Positions 44,057-52,740 of a stretch of DNA of 64,000 nt are shown piece after piece. Made by a program: the position numbers and the translations under genes. The DNA is taken from positions 91,871 to 155,870 of the forward strand of contig NZ_JAJEQX010000005.1 of assembly GCF_020687545.1 (NCBI RefSeq), read 5' to 3'. This DNA is from Ruminococcus turbiniformis. Its GTDB lineage: Bacteria; Bacillota; Clostridia; Lachnospirales; Lachnospiraceae. The notes beneath the pieces were generated by a model. It saw only the letters and a list, made by a program, of their open reading frames with translations, made no database searches and was not told the origin of the DNA. Position 1 is the first letter of the stretch. Every line of letters starts with the position of its first letter.

Positions 44057-46180
44057 ATGAGTATCAGAGACTATCAGGACACAATCTATGCCGGCGTTCT
44101 TGGCAAGATCATCGGCGTGTATCTTGGCAGGCCCATCGAGGGATGGAGCTTTGAGAAGATAAGGGAGACTTTCGGGGAAGTGTGGTATTACAAAAATCAT
44201 TTCACGGGAGCGCCCCTGATCGTGCCGGACGACGACATATCCGGAACGTTCGCCTTCTTCCGGGCGCTTGAGGACAACGGGTATGACCCGGATCTGTCCG
44301 CAGAGGCCATCGGCGATGCATGGCTGAACTATATTATTGAAAACCAGACGATCCTCTGGTGGGGCGGACTGTGCCGGAGCACTGAGCACACCGCGTATAT
44401 CCGTCTGAAAAACGGAATCAAGGCCCCGGAGAGCGGAAGTGAAAAACTGAACGGAAAGAGCATGTCAGAGCAGATAGGTTCTGAGATCTTTATTGATACA
44501 TGGGCGCTTGTCAACCCGGGCAATCCTGAAAGGACGGCAAAGATGGCAAGGCGTGCGGCAAGCGTAAGCCACGACGGGCTGGCCATTGACGCGGCGGTCT
44601 ATCTGGCCGTGATGGAGTCCATGGCGTTTGAGGAGAAAAACCTCGATAAGCTGATGGATGAGGGCCTGAAATACATAGACAATCCGTTCTTCGTAAGTCT
44701 TGTGACGGAATTAAGAGAGCGGTGCAAAAAGGCGTCTGACTGGCGAGAGGTGAGAGACTGGATCGCTTTGGAGCACGGCTATGAGAAATACCCCGGAAAC
44801 TGCCCCATGGTGACAAACCATCTGGCACTTCTGATGGCGCTCATCATGGGCGGCGACGATTTCGGGAAGGCCTGCATGATCGCATGTACCGCCGGATGGG
44901 ATACGGACTGCAATTCCGGAAACGTGGGATGCTTAAACGGCATCCGCCTGGGGCTGGACGGATTCAATCTCGGTACAGATTTAAGGGGGCCTGTGGCAGA
45001 CCGTCTGTATGTGGTTACAAGCGACAGCGGCGAGACGGTTTCCGACGCAGTGCTTGAGACGAGGAAGATTGTCCGCGCGGCAGCGGCTCTCGAGGGCGAA
45101 GAGATCGACATCCCGAAGGAACGGTATGCCTTTGAATACCCGGGAAGCGTGCAGGGCGTGATTCCCTTTAACGACGTGGTGGAAGAGCAGGTTCTTACCT
45201 CCATCGAAAACACGCTGGAATCCACGGGAAAACCGGGATGCAGAATTTCCTATAAAGGACTGGGACCGGGCGTGCACGCGTCCTGCTGTGTGGATACGTT
45301 TATCGACTTAAAGCCGAAGGGAGTAGAGGGAACAAGTTATTTCGACGTGCTCTGCTCACCGGTTCTGTACGGCGGACAGGAGATTACGGCTGTGGTGGAC
45401 GCAGAGGATGACGTACTGCCTGACTTTACATTCTTCATCCAGTACTTTGACGAGAACGATGAACTCGCAGTGAAATATGCGGAGACAACGAAACTGAAAA
45501 AGGGGACGAACAGGATTATGTGGGACGCTCCGGACACGGAGGGACACGCCATCTACCGTCTCGGAATCCGGCTCACAAGTGATGTGAGAGCGGATGGAAG
45601 CATCATCCTGAGAACTCTTGACTGGGGCAATGCTCCGGTGAGATACGAGATGGGACGTTCCATGGCAATGTCTCCGTCTCTTACACCGTGGACGACGACA
45701 ACGGCATGGCTTAAGACGTTTGTCTCCTCCGCCGACCATTTCAACCCGGACTATACGGTGACATTCTCAATCTGCCACGAATTCCCGAACGGCGTTGTGA
45801 CAACGGGAACGAGCGACTGGGACGATTATGAGGTGTCATCCATCATCACCTTCTCCCAGCAGGACTCTGCAGGTCTTGTTGCGAGGGCAAAAGGACACAG
45901 ACAGTACTACGGGGCCGTATTTACGGAAGGATATGCGCGGATCTACAAGCAGAAAAACACGGAGCGCGTCATCCTTGCGCAGGCGGAATATCCGTATAAG
46001 ATCGACAGCACATACCGGCTTGCGCTGAAAGCGCAGGGGAATGAACTTGCCTTCTTCGTGGACGGAGAAGAGATTGTGCGCGCAGAAGATCACGACTACG
46101 CCTGCGGACAGGCAGGATTTGTCGTTGACTCGGGAGCAATTCTGGGTGACGGATTTATTGTAAGGAGGATCGGATCATGA
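44057..46180 (+). CDS. ADP-ribosylglycohydrolase-family protein with C-terminal beta domains (copy 1)
   Basis: A 707-residue protein. The N-terminal 350 residues have the DraG/ARH fold signatures: AGVLGKIIGVYLGRPIEGW, the metal-binding DDDISGTF (Asp58-60), SHDGLAIDAA, and GWDTDCNSGNVG with Asp282/Asp284. The C-terminal half looks all-beta: first an Ig-like or sandwich region, then a concanavalin-like domain near residues 555-705 (LAFFVDGEEIVRAED). There is no signal peptide, so it is cytoplasmic. GGAGG precedes ATG 44057. The family removes ADP-ribose from proteins or hydrolyses related N- or O-ribosides; the extra domains suggest a small-molecule glycoside substrate. A paralogue of identical length follows. 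Confidence 0.87.
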   Translation: MSIRDYQDTIYAGVLGKIIGVYLGRPIEGWSFEKIRETFGEVWYYKNHFTGAPLIVPDDDISGTFAFFRALEDNGYDPDLSAEAIGDAWLNYIIENQTILWWGGLCRSTEHTAYIRLKNGIKAPESGSEKLNGKSMSEQIGSEIFIDTWALVNPGNPERTAKMARRAASVSHDGLAIDAAVYLAVMESMAFEEKNLDKLMDEGLKYIDNPFFVSLVTELRERCKKASDWREVRDWIALEHGYEKYPGNCPMVTNHLALLMALIMGGDDFGKACMIACTAGWDTDCNSGNVGCLNGIRLGLDGFNLGTDLRGPVADRLYVVTSDSGETVSDAVLETRKIVRAAAALEGEEIDIPKERYAFEYPGSVQGVIPFNDVVEEQVLTSIENTLESTGKPGCRISYKGLGPGVHASCCVDTFIDLKPKGVEGTSYFDVLCSPVLYGGQEITAVVDAEDDVLPDFTFFIQYFDENDELAVKYAETTKLKKGTNRIMWDAPDTEGHAIYRLGIRLTSDVRADGSIILRTLDWGNAPVRYEMGRSMAMSPSLTPWTTTTAWLKTFVSSADHFNPDYTVTFSICHEFPNGVVTTGTSDWDDYEVSSIITFSQQDSAGLVARAKGHRQYYGAVFTEGYARIYKQKNTERVILAQAEYPYKIDSTYRLALKAQGNELAFFVDGEEIVRAEDHDYACGQAGFVVDSGAILGDGFIVRRIGS

Positions 46181-48300
46181 CAGTGACAAAATATGCGGAC
46201 CAGATCTACGCCGGCGTGCTCGGCAAGATCCTGGGCGTGTACCTTGGACGCCCGGTGGAGGGCTGGAGCTACGAGAAGATACAGGAGACGTTCGGTTACA
46301 TCAACTACTATGTACACGACAAAGTGGGCGTGCCTCTGATCGTGGCGGACGACGATATCTCCGGAACCTTTGGTTTCTTCCGTGCAATTCCCGACTACGG
46401 ATATAAGAGAGAGACTACAGCTAAAGAATTTGGAAATACCTGGCTTAATTATATTATCGAGAATAAGACGATTCTCTGGTGGGGTGGACTGGGACGTTCT
46501 ACAGAGCACACAGCTTTCCTTAATCTGAAAAACGGAATGGACGCCCCGGAGAGCGGTTCCATTGAAGTAAACGGAAAAACACTGGCAGAGCAGATCGGAG
46601 CCCAGATCTTCATCGACGCCATTGCCATGGCGTGCCCGAATGACCCGGATCTGGCAGTGAAGCTTGTGCGGAACGCGGCAAGCGTAAGCCACGACGGGCT
46701 GGCAGTTGAGGCGGCCTGCCATCTGGCCGCGCTTGAGGCAATGGCGTTTGAGGAGAAAGATCTGGACACGCTGTTTGACCGGGCGGCAAAGTACGTGAAC
46801 AATCAGCAGCTTCTGGACATCATCGCGGATGTGCGCCAGATCTGTAAGAAAGAGAGCGACTGGAGAAAGGTGAGGGCGTATCTTGATCCGAAATACGGAT
46901 ACGGCGTGTGGCCGGGATGCTGTCATATGGTTCCGAATCACGCCATGGTGGTCGCGTCTATCCTTCTCGGGGGAGACGATTTCCAGAAGTCTATCTCCAT
47001 CGCGTCTTCAGCCGCATGGGATACAGACTGCAACGCGGGTAATGTAGGAGCTTTCAACGGCATCCGCCTGGGACTTGAGGGAATCAACGCCGGAGCGGAT
47101 TTCAGGGGGCCTGTGGCGGATCTGATGTATGTGGTGACCTCTGACGGCGGTTCGGTTGTGACGGACGCGGTGAGGGAGACAAGAGAGATCTTAAAGGCCG
47201 CGGCCGCTTTCCGGGATGAGAGAATCGAACTCCCATCCTCACGGTATGCCTTCGAATATCCCGGCAGTGTACAGGGATTCGCAAAATGTGAGTATGACCA
47301 TGGAAACATGGCGTCTGTATGCGTTTCCAACCAGAACGAGACAGACCCGCAGGAGAACGGGCTCCGCATCGGCTGCACGCATGTGGCTGACGGCGTGACG
47401 GCCAATGTGTCGACACAGACTTTTATTGATTTTACAAAACTGGCAGCTAATTTCTCAACTGTCGCTTCCCCGACACTCTATTCTTCGCAGAAGGTCCATA
47501 TGGTCCTGCGCGCGGAAAATCTTCCGTCAGGGGAGGAGAGTGTGCAGGTGCGCCCGTACATCCTGTACTATGATATTGACAACAAGATTCAGGCAGAATA
47601 CGGGGAAGCGTGGAACGTGACAGAAGATGCGAAAGAATTTGTCTGGACGGTGCCGGACACGGAAGGAATGTCGATCTTCAAACTGGGATGCCAGGTTATG
47701 AGCAGAAAACGGTTTGACGGCGCCGTAATTATCCGAAGCATTGACTGGAAAGGCGCTCCTTCGGATTTCGGGCAGAGAGGAATGCTCATGAACTCGATCT
47801 GGAATACGAATCCGCTCTGGCTTGCGGGATTCGCAAGCTCCGCAGTACAGTTCGCGGCGGATTTCAACCAGACATACTGTGTGTCCAACGTGGAGGACAA
47901 TGGCGTTGTCACGATCGGAAGCAGAGAGTGGAAAGACTACAGCGTCGAGTCCACAATCTACTACAGCCTTCACCGGGAGGGCGGACTTGTGGCCAGAAGT
48001 GTGGGACATAAGCGTTACTACGCCGCAGTATTAAGCGGATATGGCCGGGCGCAGATTATCCGGGTGAACGACCGGGAAAAGACAGTGCTTGCGGAAGTTC
48101 CGTATACATACTGTGAAGATACCGGATACCGGCTTGTATTTACCGTGAAAGGCAAAGAACTTATCCTGGAAGTAAACGGAGAGGAGATCGTACGCGCAGA
48201 GGACAGCACCTTCACAGAAGGAGGCGCGGGATTTGTCGTATCCGGCGGAACAATGACCTGTGACAGCCTGATTATCCACGGAACGGAGGCAGAGGCATGA
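46177..48300 (+). CDS. ADP-ribosylglycohydrolase-family protein with C-terminal beta domains (copy 2)
   Basis: A 707-residue paralogue of the preceding gene, colinear over the whole length. AGVLGKILGVYLGRPVEGW, VADDDISGTFGFF, ENKTILWWGGLGRSTEHTA, SVSHDGLAVEAA and WDTDCNAGNVGAFNGIRLGL all recur, and the concanavalin-like C-terminal domain is kept (LILEVNGEEIVRAED). Metal-binding aspartates are intact in both copies. It overlaps the first gene by four bases and the kinase-like gene by four bases, so the three are tightly coupled. Retaining both copies side by side suggests two related substrates or a heteromer. Confidence 0.87.
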   Translation: MTVTKYADQIYAGVLGKILGVYLGRPVEGWSYEKIQETFGYINYYVHDKVGVPLIVADDDISGTFGFFRAIPDYGYKRETTAKEFGNTWLNYIIENKTILWWGGLGRSTEHTAFLNLKNGMDAPESGSIEVNGKTLAEQIGAQIFIDAIAMACPNDPDLAVKLVRNAASVSHDGLAVEAACHLAALEAMAFEEKDLDTLFDRAAKYVNNQQLLDIIADVRQICKKESDWRKVRAYLDPKYGYGVWPGCCHMVPNHAMVVASILLGGDDFQKSISIASSAAWDTDCNAGNVGAFNGIRLGLEGINAGADFRGPVADLMYVVTSDGGSVVTDAVRETREILKAAAAFRDERIELPSSRYAFEYPGSVQGFAKCEYDHGNMASVCVSNQNETDPQENGLRIGCTHVADGVTANVSTQTFIDFTKLAANFSTVASPTLYSSQKVHMVLRAENLPSGEESVQVRPYILYYDIDNKIQAEYGEAWNVTEDAKEFVWTVPDTEGMSIFKLGCQVMSRKRFDGAVIIRSIDWKGAPSDFGQRGMLMNSIWNTNPLWLAGFASSAVQFAADFNQTYCVSNVEDNGVVTIGSREWKDYSVESTIYYSLHREGGLVARSVGHKRYYAAVLSGYGRAQIIRVNDREKTVLAEVPYTYCEDTGYRLVFTVKGKELILEVNGEEIVRAEDSTFTEGGAGFVVSGGTMTCDSLIIHGTEAEA

Positions 48301-49199
48301 AATATATCGTAGTGTCCGCTGTGACGACGGACGAGATTCATTTTACAGACGGAACTGTAAAGACGGTACCGGGCGGGGCGGGAATCTATGCCCTGTGCGG
48401 AATCCGTCTCTGGGCTGACGATGTGACCGCGGTGACCGGCATCGGAGAAGACTATAAAGGGCTCCAGGGAGCGTGGTATGAGAAGAACGGCCTTTCCATG
48501 GACGGACTGATGATCAAGGACGCGAAGTCTCCATACACTGTGATCCAGTATTTTGAGGACGGCGAGAGAACAGAGACGCCCAGATACGGTCTGGAACATT
48601 TCCAGAAGCTTGAGACGACAGGGGCGGAGCTTGCCCCGTATCTCACAGGAGAGGATCCGGCGGACGGCGTGTACATTTTCAAAAATACAGATGAAAAATT
48701 CTGGTCGGACGTACTGGAATTAAGAGACGGGTACAAAGGAAAGATCATGTGGGAGATCGGAGCGGACGCCGCATATCCGGAGAATCTGGACCGGGTGCAT
48801 AAGATCGCATGCCGGATGGATATCTTCTCCATCAACATGACCGAGGGAAAGTCTCTCTTCGGAACGGACGACAGAGAAAAGGTGATCGAAGGACTGAAAA
48901 GCTGGGGACTTCCGCTGATTTTCCTGCGTCAGGGAGCGAAAGGTGCGGTGATGATCACACCGGATCAGACGATGGAAGTTCCCTCCCAGCCGGACGTTAA
49001 TGTGGTGGACCCGACAGGCGGCGGCAACAGCTCCACAGGCGGCGTGCTCTGCGGCTTTGTTGAGGGATATTCCCCTGAGGTGTGCGGGCGGATGGGAAGC
49101 ATCTCCGCAGCTATGTGCATTTCCCAGCACGGGGTGCCGGAGCTTATCACGGAAGAGATGAGAAAAGACGCCATGCGCCGCGCCGGGATTGCGGACTGA
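48297..49199 (+). CDS. PfkB-family carbohydrate kinase homologue with altered catalytic motif
   Basis: A 300-residue ribokinase-fold protein. The N-terminal di-glycine sugar-binding region is VPGGAGIYALCGIRLW near residue 25, and the C-terminal nucleotide motif is at residues 238-250. There it reads VVDPTGGGNSSTGG, so the usual GAGD has become GGGN and the catalytic-base Asp is Asn244. It could be an inactive or ligand-sensing homologue, or a kinase subgroup with a different base. It overlaps the second glycohydrolase gene and is followed by a nucleoside phosphorylase and a SIS protein. Confidence 0.83.
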   Translation: MKYIVVSAVTTDEIHFTDGTVKTVPGGAGIYALCGIRLWADDVTAVTGIGEDYKGLQGAWYEKNGLSMDGLMIKDAKSPYTVIQYFEDGERTETPRYGLEHFQKLETTGAELAPYLTGEDPADGVYIFKNTDEKFWSDVLELRDGYKGKIMWEIGADAAYPENLDRVHKIACRMDIFSINMTEGKSLFGTDDREKVIEGLKSWGLPLIFLRQGAKGAVMITPDQTMEVPSQPDVNVVDPTGGGNSSTGGVLCGFVEGYSPEVCGRMGSISAAMCISQHGVPELITEEMRKDAMRRAGIAD

Positions 49200-49234
49200 A
49201 GAATCATTACAGAAATTATACATGAGGTGAAGAG

Positions 49235-50146
49235 ATGAGAAGCGACGAGATTCGTGCAAAGAAGTCGATTCAGAAGATCCATGAGGACTATGAATATTAT
49301 CATAATGTGCCGGAGAGAGGGCTTGTAATAAACGGCCGGCCCGCCATGACGCAGATTGATCCCGCGAAGGTGGGGGATTTTGTCCTGATTACGGTCAGGG
49401 ACGCCCTGTGCGCTTACGATAAAGATCCGGCAAGGCTGATCGCGGACCGGCTTGAGAACGCGGAACTGATCGGCAGTTCCGGAATGTTCACAAGCTATTC
49501 GGGTACATACAAAGGGGCAAAGATTACCGTGGTGAGCGGCGGCAGCGGCTCACCGGAGATGGAACTGATTCTCTATGACTACATGGAGTACACGGACGCG
49601 AACACATTTTTAAGAGTGGGCGGCTCCGGCGGTATCGGCGACAGCGTGAAGCCGGGAGACGTGGTGATCTCAAGCGGGGTTGTCAGAGAGGAAGGCATGA
49701 CGAAGGCATACGTTCCCGCCTGCTATCCCGCAGCCAGCCACTATGAGGTGATCAATGCCATGGTAAAGGCGGCGGAAGGGTTAAACGCGCCTTATCATGT
49801 AGGGACAACCGTATCTGTGGACAGCGATTTTATCGGCGGCGGACGTCCGGGAGTGGGCGGCTATATGCAGCCGTGGAACACTGATTTCGCCGGGATCTAC
49901 AACCGGGCAGGCGTGTTAAACGGAGACAGGGAGTCTGCGGCGATCGTGACACTCTCCGCCCTGTTCGGAAGACGCGGCGGGTCAATCTGTTCAGTGTCGG
50001 ACAATCTCTGTACAGGAGAAAAATTTGAGGCGGGAACCGGACACAATTACGCGATTGATATCGCGCTGGAAGGGTGCGCGTATCTGGCACAGATGGACCG
50101 GGAAAAGGAAGAAAAAGGAAAGAAATACTGGTATCCCGGAGTTTAA
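49235..50146 (+). CDS. Nucleoside phosphorylase (uridine phosphorylase-like)
   Basis: A 303-residue PNP/UDP phosphorylase-fold protein. Phosphate- and ribose-binding segments are visible: GSSGMFTSYSGTYKGAKITV, FLRVGGSGGIGDSVKPGDVV, and VSDNLCTGEKFE near the C-terminus. It would cleave a nucleoside with phosphate to give a base and (deoxy)ribose 1-phosphate. It is clearly a different subtype from the DeoD protein encoded 4 kb downstream, so it likely has another base specificity. GAGGTGAAGAG precedes the ATG. Confidence 0.85.
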   Translation: MRSDEIRAKKSIQKIHEDYEYYHNVPERGLVINGRPAMTQIDPAKVGDFVLITVRDALCAYDKDPARLIADRLENAELIGSSGMFTSYSGTYKGAKITVVSGGSGSPEMELILYDYMEYTDANTFLRVGGSGGIGDSVKPGDVVISSGVVREEGMTKAYVPACYPAASHYEVINAMVKAAEGLNAPYHVGTTVSVDSDFIGGGRPGVGGYMQPWNTDFAGIYNRAGVLNGDRESAAIVTLSALFGRRGGSICSVSDNLCTGEKFEAGTGHNYAIDIALEGCAYLAQMDREKEEKGKKYWYPGV

Positions 50147-50172
50147 TACCGCGGGAGAAAAGGAGTTAGATT

Positions 50173-51312
50173 ATGAGCAAATACAGCAATCCGATGAGCA
50201 GACAGGTGGAGAGCCTGCCTGAATTGATCAGAAGTCAGTATGAAGATCTGGAACCGAAGGCAAGAACAGTGCTTTCTTTTCAGGAGATCTTCAATATTCA
50301 GAGAATTGTCCTGACAGGATGCGGTGATTCCTACGCAGCCGCAATGGCGACAAAGCACGCATTTGAGATGCTCACAGGCATTCCCACGGAAGTGGTGACA
50401 GCACTTGAGCTTGGAAGATTTTACTGCAAGAAACACCTGGGAATAGACTGCCGCAATCCGCTTGTCATCGCGGTAAGCAACTCCGGAACAGGCGCGAGAG
50501 TGGCTGAGGCGGTTGAGAGAGCGAGAAAGCACGGATGCTTTGTGCTTGGCGTGACAGGAAACCCGGAGTCTCTTCTCGGAGTAAATTCGGATAAAATCTT
50601 AAAGCTTGACATTCCTTCTTTTGAGTCCGCGCCGGGAACAAGAAGCTACATGGTGAGCGTGCTCTCCCTTCTGCTTCTTGCGATCCGTTTCGGCGAGGTG
50701 CGTCTGAAATATACGATGGATCAGGCCATGGCTTACAGAGAAGATATCAAACGGCAGGCAGATGCCCTTGAATCGCTTCTTCCCGGAATGGAAGACACCT
50801 GCGCGTCTGTGGCGGAACAGTGGAAGGACTTCCCGTGCTATGATTTTATCGGAGCGGGATTCGACTACGCGACCGCATGGTTCGGCCAGGCGAAGATTCT
50901 GGAAGCAACGGGCAAATTTGCCATGCACATCAACACAGAAGAGTGGTTCCACTTAAACTTCTTTGCCCGGGATGCACGCGAGATGGGAACAGTCGTTGTG
51001 GCGAATACGACAAACCCTGCCCACAGCCGTTCCAGGGAACTGGTCAAATACGCGAATGTGCTGCACCGTCCTCTGGTTGTCATCACAGACGGAGACAAAG
51101 AAGATTTCGGCGGAGAGGAAGCTGTATATATTAAAGTTCCGAAGACAGAGTATCCGATTACGATGCCGCTGACCCACTTTGCGCCCGTATGTCTGATCGC
51201 CTCCTATATTTCAGAGCTGATCGGAGAAAAATACGGAAGAGGATGCGAAGGTGACTGGTCGTTCGCCCAGGGCGGCGCCGGCGTCACAAACAGTGAGATT
51301 ATTGTAGACTGA
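50173..51312 (+). CDS. Double-SIS-domain sugar-phosphate protein
   Basis: A 379-residue protein with two SIS domains. The first has VLTGCGDSYAAA and PLVIAVSNSGTGARVAEAV (about residues 48-120); the second starts near residue 215 with YDFIGAGFDYATAW and includes NTEEWFHLNFFARDARE. This is the GlmS isomerase-like/AgaS/FrlB class, which isomerises or deglycates phosphorylated sugars. Next to a PfkB-type gene it recalls the fructoselysine kinase/deglycase pair, but the kinase motif here is altered. It is 26 bases after the phosphorylase gene with AAAAGGAG upstream. Substrate unknown. Confidence 0.85.
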   Translation: MSKYSNPMSRQVESLPELIRSQYEDLEPKARTVLSFQEIFNIQRIVLTGCGDSYAAAMATKHAFEMLTGIPTEVVTALELGRFYCKKHLGIDCRNPLVIAVSNSGTGARVAEAVERARKHGCFVLGVTGNPESLLGVNSDKILKLDIPSFESAPGTRSYMVSVLSLLLLAIRFGEVRLKYTMDQAMAYREDIKRQADALESLLPGMEDTCASVAEQWKDFPCYDFIGAGFDYATAWFGQAKILEATGKFAMHINTEEWFHLNFFARDAREMGTVVVANTTNPAHSRSRELVKYANVLHRPLVVITDGDKEDFGGEEAVYIKVPKTEYPITMPLTHFAPVCLIASYISELIGEKYGRGCEGDWSFAQGGAGVTNSEIIVD

Positions 51313-51322
51313 GGAGGACATT

Positions 51323-51727
51323 ATGCTGAAGAATTTTAAAATCACCACAAAGTTCAATGAGGTGCATGATATCACAGAGAGCGTGAAAAAGGCTGTGGAG
51401 GAAAGCGGCGTAAAGGAAGGAACATGTGTTGTATACAATCCCCACTCTACCGCGGGGCTTACAGTGTTCTCTCCATGGGATCCTGACGGTTTTATCGATC
51501 TCGATCAGGAGATCTGCCGTCTGATTCCTACAAGAGTGGACTTTAAACACCAGCACGACACACCCCAGGATGCCGCAGGACATGTAAAATGCGCGCTGCT
51601 CGGCATATCCCTTACATTTATCATTACAGAAGGGAAACTTCTGCTCGGCGGATCCCAGGGAATCTATTTCCTTGAATTTGACGGACCCAGGAACCGCGAG
51701 TTTTTTGTAAAAATTCAGAGCGACTGA
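51323..51727 (+). CDS. YjbQ family protein (UPF0047)
   Basis: A 134-residue protein of the YjbQ/UPF0047 family: VVYNPHSTAGLTVF near residue 36, HQHDTPQDAAGHVKCALLG in the middle, GGSQGIYFLEFDGPRNREFFVKI at the end. Length matches the family. Some members have weak thiamine phosphate synthase activity in vitro, but the physiological role is unsettled. Being embedded in a sugar/nucleoside operon, 10 bases after the SIS gene, suggests it handles a ligand common to that pathway. GAGGAGG precedes the ATG. Confidence 0.9.
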   Translation: MLKNFKITTKFNEVHDITESVKKAVEESGVKEGTCVVYNPHSTAGLTVFSPWDPDGFIDLDQEICRLIPTRVDFKHQHDTPQDAAGHVKCALLGISLTFIITEGKLLLGGSQGIYFLEFDGPRNREFFVKIQSD

Positions 51728-51781
51728 TGACACCGGCAGAAAGCTGCCGCAAAAGAGGAAAAGATAAGGAGAGAAAAGATC

Positions 51782-52729
51782 ATGAAGAAAATCATACTTG
51801 ACTGCGATCCGGGAATGGATGATTCCATGGCCATCGTGATGGCTGCGAAAGCACCGGAGCTTGACCTTCTCGCGGTGACGACAGTGAACGGAAACTATCC
51901 GGTGGACGTCACATGCGTAAATGCAAGAAAGACACTTGAACTGCTTGGAAGAACGGATATTCCGGTGGCGCGCGGAATGGCGAATCCGGTTATCAGAAAA
52001 TCACCCAGCGATCCGTTTACCCACGGAAAAGACGGACAGGCGGAGGCGAACCTTCCCGATCCGAAAATGCCCCTGTGCGAGCTGGACGCTGTGGACCTGA
52101 TCATCAAACTGGTAAAAGAGAACCCGGGAGAGATTACCCTTGTAGTTACAGGCCCCATGAGCAACGTGGCAATGGCCATGATCAAGGCACCGGAGATTAA
52201 GGAGATGATCCATGACATTGTAGCGATTTCCGGTATGTTCGGCCTCAATGACTACGCGTTTATGAACGCAACGGGAGATACGCCCCAGAGTGAATGGAAT
52301 GTGTATGTTGACCCGGAGGCGTCCAAGGTTGTCTATGAGTCCGGAGTAAAGCTTACTGCACTGGGACTGGATGTTGCGACATACTTTGACGTGGATTTCA
52401 CAGATGATCAGCTTGCCCTTCTGGAGAAGAGCGACAGAAAAGAGGCCGCTTTCCTGGCAAATGCCGTGCGTTTCGTAAGAGGCAGAGGGTTCGGTGCATA
52501 CTGCGCGGTCATCGACTGTATGGCAGTGGCATATGCGATCGATCCGACTCTTGTGGAGACATTTGACGCGCATGTAGGAGTTGAGACGAAAGACGGTCTG
52601 ACACTCGGCATGACAGTCATTGACAGAAGACATCACTTTGTATGGGAGCAGCTTCCGCTCATCTCGATAGGAAAGAAGGCAGACTGCGGACGTTTCCTTA
52701 AGCTCCTGCTGGACCTTGTGCTTGCGTAA
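51782..52729 (+). CDS. Inosine-uridine preferring nucleoside hydrolase family
   Basis: A 315-residue Ca2+-dependent nucleoside hydrolase (IUNH fold). The signature LDCDPGMDDSMAI (Asp9, Asp13, Asp14 region) opens the protein, with VTTVNGNYPVDVT, VTGPMSNVAMAM and VYVDPEASKVV following. The C-terminal catalytic region contains IDCMAVAYAIDPTL. It would hydrolyse the N-glycosidic bond of ribonucleosides to free ribose and base. That complements the phosphorolytic enzymes in the same operon and supplies ribose for the ribokinase-like enzyme. The next gene starts 11 bases later. Confidence 0.92.
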   Translation: MKKIILDCDPGMDDSMAIVMAAKAPELDLLAVTTVNGNYPVDVTCVNARKTLELLGRTDIPVARGMANPVIRKSPSDPFTHGKDGQAEANLPDPKMPLCELDAVDLIIKLVKENPGEITLVVTGPMSNVAMAMIKAPEIKEMIHDIVAISGMFGLNDYAFMNATGDTPQSEWNVYVDPEASKVVYESGVKLTALGLDVATYFDVDFTDDQLALLEKSDRKEAAFLANAVRFVRGRGFGAYCAVIDCMAVAYAIDPTLVETFDAHVGVETKDGLTLGMTVIDRRHHFVWEQLPLISIGKKADCGRFLKLLLDLVLA

Positions 52730-52740
52730 AGGAGAATTAT

